DNA of 64,000 bases. Origin: Paenibacillus graminis (GTDB lineage Bacteria; Bacillota; Bacilli; Paenibacillales; Paenibacillaceae). A model generated the notes under the pieces. The model ran no database searches. It saw only the letters and a list, made by a program, of their open reading frames with translations, and was not told the DNA's origin. The translations under genes were made by a program, and so were the position numbers. The stretch is from NCBI RefSeq assembly GCF_000758705.1, contig NZ_CP009287.1, positions 5,270,001 through 5,334,000 on the forward strand. Direction: 5' to 3'. Of this stretch, positions 58,701-64,000 are shown one piece after another; position 1 is the first letter of the stretch; each line of letters starts with the position of its first letter.

Positions 58701-61253
58701 GAGTTTATTGAGCGCCTCTACTTGAGTTTGGACGGCTTTGTCTGTGTATCCGGCTGATTCAAGTTGCTTGGCTCCTTCTTTGCCCAGGGTAATAACCAGC
58801 GCCTGAGACACTTCATCGAGTTGTTTTTTAACCTGCGCCTGCTTTTGTTGAGAAAGATTTGCTGATTGAAGAGACGCTTCCAAAGACTTATGCGCGTCAA
58901 CAAGTTTCGGCAAAAGCTCGATTTGCCGCTGGTATTGGCTAATCATTTGTTGGCTCGCAGCCTCATCATCTTTCATTTGCTGAATACGATCTCGTTCGGC
59001 CTTTTCAGCTTTGCCACTCTGGAAGATATAGATTGCTATAGCGCCCGCCAGCAGCGACAGTCCAGCGGTTGCTGCTGCCATCGTAACCGTTGACGTCGCT
59101 TGTGCTGCTGTCATGGCTGCTGTGGCTGCTGTAGCTCCCTCCGTGGCTGTTGTCAGAGTACCCTGAGCAATTACCGCTCCTTCCGTTGCGGCTTTCCTCT
59201 GGACCGTTGTGAGTGTTGCTCCCTGCGAGGTGACGATATTCACCTCATTGGCAACCGTGTTGGTGGTTACTGCCGTTGTTTCGGCAGTTTTTGCTGCCGT
59301 CAGGACCTCAATGGCTGTTACAACGTTCATAATCGGCGCTCTCAGTGTTTTGTACGCAAGTAGTAATCCAGCTAATGCGGCTGTTCCTTCAAAAACTCCT
59401 GCTGGCACTTTGGTTAAACCAATCAATAGTTGGTCAATGGCGTCCATGACATCTTTAATTGTCTTTCGTAATCCGTCATCACCGGCATTATTGAATATTT
59501 CAAGTAAGGACGCTTTGGTCTGTGCCGCTTTCCGGCTAATCGTATCCATCTGTACCTTGAGGTATTCTAGGGTTGATCCGGTAGAGCCGATGGATGCCGC
59601 TGTTCCAAGCAAGATATCGCCAGCATTCAATGACGCAGCCAGTTTCGCGTATTGATAGACCCCTCGCGAGATATCGGCATAGGATTTTGTCAAATCATAG
59701 TTCTTATCGATAACCTTCGTGGAAAGGTCAAGCAAGATATCGTCAGCTCTACGCCATTGTTCCTTTCCGTCAACGACTTCTTTTGTTGCAACGCCAAGGC
59801 TCTCGATTTCTTTGACGGCTTTATCTGTGCGAATCGTACCGAGAACCGTCTTCCACATGTTACCTAGGTTCTCCCCGGATAGGGCAGTGTTGCGGATACC
59901 GGATGAAATCAAACCGTTCATCATATCAAATGAAACGCCTGTTTCGGCAGCAATTTTACCTGTTCGTTCAAAGGCAGCTCCCAAATCTTTAGCCGGAGCC
60001 ATCGTGTCATGTGCTACTTTTGACCAGGAATCCAGAATGCGCCCACCGAGCACGGCAGCATCATTAGCGTCTTTGACTTGAACGCCATACTGTGCCAATG
60101 TAGACTCCATACTCTTTGTGGCGTCTTCTAGGCTTACTAGATCGACTGTGGACAGCATAGTGGACTTCCGGACCATTTCCTGCACTACGCCTGCATCTTT
60201 GTACATACGGCCCCAAAGACGTGCTGATTCGGTTACATCGGTAATCTCAGCTCCCAGGTCATGGGCTGTTTGAATAAACTTAGTTGTTTCATCGTGAAGC
60301 AATTTTGTATTCATTACTGCTTCTTTCGTGCCTTCGTTGTACTCCAAGAAATACTTTTCGTTGGTCTGCACATATCCGGCCATGTTCGATTCAATGTCCA
60401 CCAAACCGACTCTTAGGGCTTCCTGTACTTCGTGGATGCCTCGGTAAACAGTATTGAATACAAGGGCATGCGCTGCCATTTGTTGCAGCCTGGAAGCCCA
60501 TGCTGATGTGGTCGAGGTCATATCCCCGCCAATATTAGACCCGGAAAGTTTACTTGTCTGATTGGCCGTCTGTTCCATAGCACGGCGAATCTTTTGTTCT
60601 TCCTGGAGGACCTTCTCTCGCAATTGCGCTTCTTTGATCTCGCGCGTCCGCAAGGCCTTAATCCAAAACTGCTCGTATGATGCAGCATTAGCCCGGGCTT
60701 GTTGGCTTTCTGTTTCCCCTAGTTGGATTAGCTTACGTCGAATGTTTTGTTCTTCCATTAGTACGCGTTCTCGGGTCTTGTCTGATGTACTGTACCCATT
60801 AGCTGCATTTGCTTTTACCGCACTGGCTGCAGCTTTGTTTTGGAGTGTTTCCATCCTCATTTGATGTTCTCGCTCTTGCTGTTCAATGGCATCGTACCTT
60901 TTCTTTACGATGGCCTCTTGTGCCGCTAGTTTGGCATTTACGATTTGATTCGCTTGGTCCATTTGGTTTTTCTTTGTATTAAGCAAGTCAGCCTGAGCCG
61001 TCCGTTGTTTTATCAATGCTTCGGACTCAGCCATAATCTTCTTTCGCCGTTCGTCAGATGTTAGTACCATTTTATCGGCTGCTGCTGCCAAAGAAGTATA
61101 GTTCTTTGTGGTAACGGTTATCTCTTGATTCAGTACTTTGAAGGTCTCTGCATTGCCTTTAACGCCTCGGTCAATTGCCTGGAATGCTGGCAACATTTTC
61201 GAAGTATCAAGGCTAAGTCTAGCTCCAACTACGTCTTTGCCCATGTCTGTCAA
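55785..61253 (-). CDS. Tail tape measure protein
   Basis: 1822 aa, TTG start 8 bases after AAGGGGTG (an ATG three codons later lacks spacing). Long helical and coiled-coil regions; the conserved tape measure core around residues 330-560 (VTESARLWGRMYKDAGVVQE; ISSGIRNTALSGENLGNMWK) is of the TP901 type, with two membrane-like segments (AALAGLLLAYKTL; TAGLSLLAGAIAIYIF). Sets tail length, at about 1.5 angstroms per residue roughly 270 nm, and helps DNA entry. Confidence 0.93.
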   Translation of the reverse strand: MTDMGKDVVGARLSLDTSKMLPAFQAIDRGVKGNAETFKVLNQEITVTTKNYTSLAAAADKMVLTSDERRKKIMAESEALIKQRTAQADLLNTKKNQMDQANQIVNAKLAAQEAIVKKRYDAIEQQEREHQMRMETLQNKAAASAVKANAANGYSTSDKTRERVLMEEQNIRRKLIQLGETESQQARANAASYEQFWIKALRTREIKEAQLREKVLQEEQKIRRAMEQTANQTSKLSGSNIGGDMTSTTSAWASRLQQMAAHALVFNTVYRGIHEVQEALRVGLVDIESNMAGYVQTNEKYFLEYNEGTKEAVMNTKLLHDETTKFIQTAHDLGAEITDVTESARLWGRMYKDAGVVQEMVRKSTMLSTVDLVSLEDATKSMESTLAQYGVQVKDANDAAVLGGRILDSWSKVAHDTMAPAKDLGAAFERTGKIAAETGVSFDMMNGLISSGIRNTALSGENLGNMWKTVLGTIRTDKAVKEIESLGVATKEVVDGKEQWRRADDILLDLSTKVIDKNYDLTKSYADISRGVYQYAKLAASLNAGDILLGTAASIGSTGSTLEYLKVQMDTISRKAAQTKASLLEIFNNAGDDGLRKTIKDVMDAIDQLLIGLTKVPAGVFEGTAALAGLLLAYKTLRAPIMNVVTAIEVLTAAKTAETTAVTTNTVANEVNIVTSQGATLTTVQRKAATEGAVIAQGTLTTATEGATAATAAMTAAQATSTVTMAAATAGLSLLAGAIAIYIFQSGKAEKAERDRIQQMKDDEAASQQMISQYQRQIELLPKLVDAHKSLEASLQSANLSQQKQAQVKKQLDEVSQALVITLGKEGAKQLESAGYTDKAVQTQVEALNKLILKQNEARQNVLKDQQADLYDQQKQKINEITEATKELERVQKIIANPIGKALGTGEFKKDAAELEEKIKTLEQENNKLTLSITDVGVSLGQAAVEFDQFAGKAGTSSESAQDQAQVLSDLREQIEGNGTAISEMNTLLKEMTGEQSLNASAAADLILKYPQLATEIYKTADGWKFEKDAVEVLRKAKIQKAIDDLKSEKASSFNTRLAIDERLKAYGIEAEAIKSLAQLKAAVNGVTSDVLSSGDDLKYFKPAFKDKGGILDEKAKQEAAAKSELDKIYDSYAKEQIDYQNKINALSALYKDPGFGVSADKEKKEKSGKSAAEKAADKAKKDAEQAAREAAEARKEAYAEDLDNFKYIAERQNWTIDQQAAGYERLKKRHATYLAEDKDAMKQWSRDVVALSDKRYDEDKANLEKKTERMRQANLQEVEMVKVSLDFYTKEEKKSYLTAGQKAEAQKQVYDLTKQYNELRYSNSINWIDKESKKMEMAGKSKVEIINMELSAFQRMAKDKNRTAEQGFALEQSIYEQKKALIEQGFSDFQKDLNHRKAIGEVNTAQELQEWLKTQAMYRVGTEQRLEADEQVYALRQKLIEDETKTVETLGSTYKSKIESARDAAIKAIEAERDAYVAGKDAEIKAIDDLLSKQQELNADVDFATALAEKQARLALLASAVGPDGITERKQVQKDIEKLQLDHDRDLAKRSLEEQKKAIEDERDTKKAAFDRDIETAKSHYEDLISAFERFSSDTANRAEVLKNIQVLKESEKNAEILAQLDQFILDYQAKMSAINALSPSVNNAAITSIVTNGAVGVGGIAQKTSDVLEYNANKDAWDAAKKSGNKAEMERLAARNEELRKKYGIIKDTGKLQSFKEGGKILGPRGESVMVKGHAGEIVMNERQQDNLLKLMNFRMPSLNFSMPQFSMPAASGGSNPQQIHNHFELSSGDNYFENQSDIKVYWNERDNFVRRAQARSGAK

Positions 61254-61363
61254 TGTATCTTCACCCCTTGTTATGTGATAAGGAAAATTTTCCTGATCTA
61301 TTGGGAAACGTCCGTATATACAGAAAAAGAGACCTGCCGCTTGGTGACGGAGGTCTCTTCAAT

Positions 61364-61702
61364 TTATTTTTTGGGGTAAAACCCTACGTCAGAAAGGTAT
61401 TTTACTTTCTTCGGTTTTTTGACTTCTATTTCCCCGCCATGCAGGATAATTTCGAATTCTCTGTTCTTATTCTTAGCTTTCATGAGGGCTCTAATTTTAG
61501 GAATCGTCATGTCGATCCACTCACTATCAGATATGCCATTGCTTACGCACAAAGCCCACATCTCAAGCCAATTCGTTTCCTGTTTGTCTTCCTGGTCTTC
61601 GTCGTCATCTTCTCCTTTATCCGATTCAGGATCTGGAGGAAACGATTCTTTATAGAAATCGGTCCAGGAGTGTATCCAGCACCTCAACATTTGACTGTTC
61701 AT
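61364..61702 (-). CDS. Tail assembly chaperone, downstream (gpT-like) frame
   Basis: Frame of up to 112 aa, overlapping the upstream chaperone by 53 bases with no ribosome-binding site. An acidic linker (PDPESDKGEDDDEDQEDKQE), then NWLEMWALCVSNGISDSEWI and IPKIRALMKAKNK, the typical second part of tail chaperones. It is probably made as a fusion by ribosomal frameshifting near 61655 rather than from its own ATG. Confidence 0.75.
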   Translation of the reverse strand: MNSQMLRCWIHSWTDFYKESFPPDPESDKGEDDDEDQEDKQETNWLEMWALCVSNGISDSEWIDMTIPKIRALMKAKNKNREFEIILHGGEIEVKKPKKVKYLSDVGFYPKK

Positions 61703-61979
61703 ATTCTTCGTCGGTTAGTCCATCGACAAGCACTAGGCTAAATGCTTCGCGATATGCCGCTTCAACCGCTGGGAAGTCAATTGTTTTTTCCTCGCCGTTG
61801 ACTTCACCGGTCCATGTGTCCCGCCCAATAGAGTAAGAGAAACTATACTGTTTGTCCTTCATTAATTGCCGGACTTTGCGAATCAGCCCGATACTCCCAA
61901 TTTTAATGTTCTTTACAATGCCTTCGGCTAATTTAATTTCATTGCCAATGTTTAGGGTTTGGTCGATTTGAGTGTCCAA
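61650..61979 (-). CDS. Tail assembly chaperone, upstream (gpG-like) frame
   Basis: 109 aa, TTG start 8 bases after AAGGAGG. LAEGIVKNIKIGSIGLIRKV, SYSIGRDTWTGEVNGEEKTI, then DGLTDEEYEQSNVEVLDTLL. Position between major tail protein and tape measure fits the gpG role of coating the tape measure during tail assembly. Ends CGA TTT CTA TAA, a possible shift site. Confidence 0.8.
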   Translation of the reverse strand: MDTQIDQTLNIGNEIKLAEGIVKNIKIGSIGLIRKVRQLMKDKQYSFSYSIGRDTWTGEVNGEEKTIDFPAVEAAYREAFSLVLVDGLTDEEYEQSNVEVLDTLLDRFL

Positions 61980-62045
61980 TGAGTATTCCTCCTTGAAATG
62001 AACATCCCCCCGCTTGATGAGCGAGGGAATAAATTTGATATTTGA

Positions 62046-62834
62046 TTAAATGCCGAAGATCAATTCAACTGCAATCCCGTCTGGATTTTCCGCAGAAACG
62101 TCAGGTTCCATTATTTCAAGAGTCATGGTGTTTGTCGTCGGCTTTTTCCGCTCCTGAGAAACGTCCAGTGTTCCGCCACCAAGAGCTTTCCAAATGGTCA
62201 GTTGGCAAGGGACTGGATTTCCACTCACATCATCAACGAGTTCAAAACGATGGACCAGTTTAAATGGCTTGGGTCTGCGTTTTCCGCTCAGTTTGCTCTT
62301 TGTAGAATCATCTTTCGTCCATGAATATGTGATAACGATAACCTTGCCGTTATTTGCGGCATCGGACGTAACCTTTCCCGCAGCGGTAATCATGTACTGT
62401 ACTGCGGTTGGTGCCGATGCAGCACGAGTTAAAGGGACAAGTTCTCCGGTCTCTGCATCTTTAAGAAACACTTTATCGGTAGCCGCTACGAATGTTCCGC
62501 CGTATTTTGTGGGTGCCTTGACTGTGTAGCCATTAGTTGGGTCCAAGACACCAGTTTCCGTTTCATCAAACTTAACTGACCCGCGTTCTGTTTCTGCACC
62601 TTGTGAGAGTTCAGCCAAAATAGTCGAGAAGCGCGGAATTTCGATACTTGCTTTGTCTGCCAAATCTTGGGCAGTATAGTGGAAGGCGTAACCAGACTCT
62701 CCACCCATGACCTTTTGCCAATCCAATTGAAGTTGGAGGGACACTTTAGAAATCTTATCATCCAGGTACTTCAGTGTTCCATCTGATTGATAAACAGAAA
62801 CAGTGCCCACGCCATCAAATACCAATGGTCTCAT
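62046..62834 (-). CDS. Major tail protein
   Basis: 262 aa, beta-rich, between tail completion genes and tail chaperones. LQLQLDWQKVMGGESGYAFH, then ASIEIPRFSTILAELSQGAE and GYTVKAPTKYGGTFVAATDK are consistent with the tube-forming protein of long-tailed phages. AGGAGG lies 11 bases before ATG. Confidence 0.82.
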   Translation of the reverse strand: MRPLVFDGVGTVSVYQSDGTLKYLDDKISKVSLQLQLDWQKVMGGESGYAFHYTAQDLADKASIEIPRFSTILAELSQGAETERGSVKFDETETGVLDPTNGYTVKAPTKYGGTFVAATDKVFLKDAETGELVPLTRAASAPTAVQYMITAAGKVTSDAANNGKVIVITYSWTKDDSTKSKLSGKRRPKPFKLVHRFELVDDVSGNPVPCQLTIWKALGGGTLDVSQERKKPTTNTMTLEIMEPDVSAENPDGIAVELIFGI

Positions 62835-62878
62835 ATAGTTGTTAGCCTCCTTATGGCATAAAAAAAGAACCAGTCAGT

Positions 62879-63067
62879 TTATTTGACCAGTTCCCATAAT
62901 CGCAAATCAATCTCTTTCATGCGCTTAAATTCATCGGTTAATTCATATCCTCCAACCGGCGAGGCGTCTTCTCCTGTAATTCCTAGCTTTTTAGCCAACC
63001 TGATTTTTTCTTTGATCAGTTTTTCAAGTTCTGGAATCTCTTCTTTTGCACCTTGGTTCTCTTCCAT
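62879..63067 (-). CDS. Small hypothetical phage protein, 62 aa
   Basis: Overlaps the preceding 37-aa gene by one base (TAATG). Helical and charged (EIPELEKLIKEKIRLAKKLG). Unknown function, in the tail operon. Confidence 0.65.
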   Translation of the reverse strand: MEENQGAKEEIPELEKLIKEKIRLAKKLGITGEDASPVGGYELTDEFKRMKEIDLRLWELVK

Positions 63068-63180
63068 TATTGATCACCCCATCCTTTCAAGACATTTTGC
63101 AATGCTTTCCCGATTGCCTCCGCAGTTTTTGTAGTGTTCCTAACTACCTCATTCAATAGTTTAGCATCTTCTTCATGCAT
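63067..63180 (-). CDS. Small hypothetical phage protein, 37 aa
   Basis: ATG 63180 is 5 bases after GAGGAG; MHEEDAKLLNEVVRNTTKTA then EAIGKALQNVLKGWGDQ, one helix. Coupled by TAATG to the next gene. Too short for standard calling, but spacing and coupling support it. Confidence 0.6.
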   Translation of the reverse strand: MHEEDAKLLNEVVRNTTKTAEAIGKALQNVLKGWGDQ

Positions 63181-63189
63181 GCTTACTCC

Positions 63190-63627
63190 TCAATTCATAC
63201 GGATATAGTCAACATCATATATGCCTTTGTATCCTTTGACGCCACTGATACCTGTTGCAAAGTCGCCGTCATAGACTAAGGCACAGAGGAAGGAATGAAA
63301 TCCCGGCTGAACAATTCGCCTGTCGTGAAACAGTTCAAAGGACCTTTGGAATAGAAGCTTTGCCTCATATCCCGTCTTGCCATAAAAGTCGATGCAGAAC
63401 TTTCCTTGAAAGACCAAATGATTCCGGGCGGTGAACTGACCTGGAATGATGTACTGGCAGATATGCGGCACTGTTTCCTTTGTCACAACAATTTCAGGCT
63501 CTACGCCCTTTGTGAAGCGTTTGATCATATCGGTGGGTATTGCAGCAGGAGTAAGCCCCAAAAGCGCCATAAACGCCGCGTCAGCCTTGTGTGTGTTCTG
63601 AATAGCGTCAATCAGTAGTATGCTCAT
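63190..63627 (-). CDS. Tail terminator/completion-like protein
   Basis: 145 aa. ATGA overlap with the upstream gene. VTKETVPHICQYIIPGQFTA, then FCIDFYGKTGYEAKLLFQRS; position just before the major tail protein and size suit a tail terminator that caps the tail. Family match not certain. Confidence 0.65.
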   Translation of the reverse strand: MSILLIDAIQNTHKADAAFMALLGLTPAAIPTDMIKRFTKGVEPEIVVTKETVPHICQYIIPGQFTARNHLVFQGKFCIDFYGKTGYEAKLLFQRSFELFHDRRIVQPGFHSFLCALVYDGDFATGISGVKGYKGIYDVDYIRMN

Positions 63628-64000
63628 CGCTTGTCCTCCGTAAAGTAACGATGGTACGGGAAGTTCGTGATGATTTCACTTAAGCCTTCAAGAATGCGTG
63701 CTCGATTCGATTGAATGGCGATCCGTAGGAAGTATGTCGGCGGCGTTGGCTTGAACTTCGGATCAATATCCCCGCGTTCTGCTAACTCCTCCAGATCCAC
63801 TCCAGCATAACCGCCGCCCGAGAACCGCATTGTACCGTCAATGCTCTTGTAGTTACCCTGACCGCGCCCGACAACCACCTTGCTGCTTCGTGATCTTAGG
63901 CGGTTCCAGGCATCAGAGTTCATGTAAGTAACCAATCCGGGGTTCTGAGAAGAATCAGCCATCAGGGAACCTTTACCGAACTGTTCGAGCCATGCCTGCC
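63624..64000 (-). CDS. Head-tail joining (gp10-like) protein, partial at the right edge
   Basis: The frame stays open to the window edge (QAWLEQFGKGSLMADSS...), so ATG 63962 is not the start. Visible part: NSDAWNRLRSRSSKVVVGRG, PTPPTYFLRIAIQSNRARIL, NFPYHRYF. By position it belongs to the head-tail connector group. Confidence 0.65.
   Translation of the reverse strand, partial: QAWLEQFGKGSLMADSSQNPGLVTYMNSDAWNRLRSRSSKVVVGRGQGNYKSIDGTMRFSGGGYAGVDLEELAERGDIDPKFKPTPPTYFLRIAIQSNRARILEGLSEIITNFPYHRYFTEDKR

Overview
The window looks like a Paenibacillus-type member of the Bacillota. Supporting signs are strong AGGAGG ribosome-binding sites, frequent GTG and TTG starts, YesM/YesN two-component and LplABC-type sugar uptake genes, an SLH-anchored surface enzyme, stalk-type (copper amine oxidase N-like) domains, and small phage genes of a kind common in Paenibacillus prophages (e.g. 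DUF7667-like). The assignment rests on gene content only.

Positions 1-28.5 kb hold a plant-polysaccharide utilisation region. On the minus strand a YesM/YesN two-component pair (10.4-7.1 kb) lies upstream of an operon encoding a solute-binding lipoprotein, two permeases, two GH43-type enzymes and a GH78-like enzyme that runs off the left edge. Facing away is a secreted, SLH-anchored tannase-like alpha/beta-hydrolase (10.9-14.2 kb). Next come a GH3 glycosidase, a decayed GH78 remnant, L-arabinose isomerase, a class II aldolase, a DUF4432 epimerase-like protein and an FGGY kinase, with a divergent PocR/AraC regulator; then a full-length GH78 rhamnosidase, an IS4-type transposase relic and a cupin/AraC regulator. 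Three promoters (before the transporter operon, the surface esterase, and the GH78 remnant/GH3 unit) share one 34-bp element set upstream of the -10 box at nearly constant distance. This points to a single regulon, most simply controlled by the YesN-type regulator.

Positions 29.2-32.2 kb hold a small integrative module: sigma region-4-like and region-2/HTH-like proteins, excisionase and tyrosine integrase. It ends at a 54-bp piece of a tRNA-Leu(UAA) 3' half, which marks an attachment site.

From 32.2 kb to the right edge is a prophage whose late genes run right to left: tail completion proteins, major tail protein, tail chaperones with a probable frameshift, tape measure, distal tail protein, tail-associated protein, fibres, lysis genes (holins, amidase), then accessory genes towards the att end. 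The cargo includes secreted proteins with Pro-Thr linkers (two sharing a duplicated C-terminal domain, one cohesin/dockerin-like), a compact three-gene cassette with a predicted PD-(D/E)XK nuclease, and an agr-like cell-cell signalling locus. That locus has AgrB, a serine-type AgrD and a membrane protein resembling an AgrC sensor domain without a kinase, next to receiver-less LytTR regulators. The agr-like locus and the nuclease cassette are the best candidates for undescribed systems.
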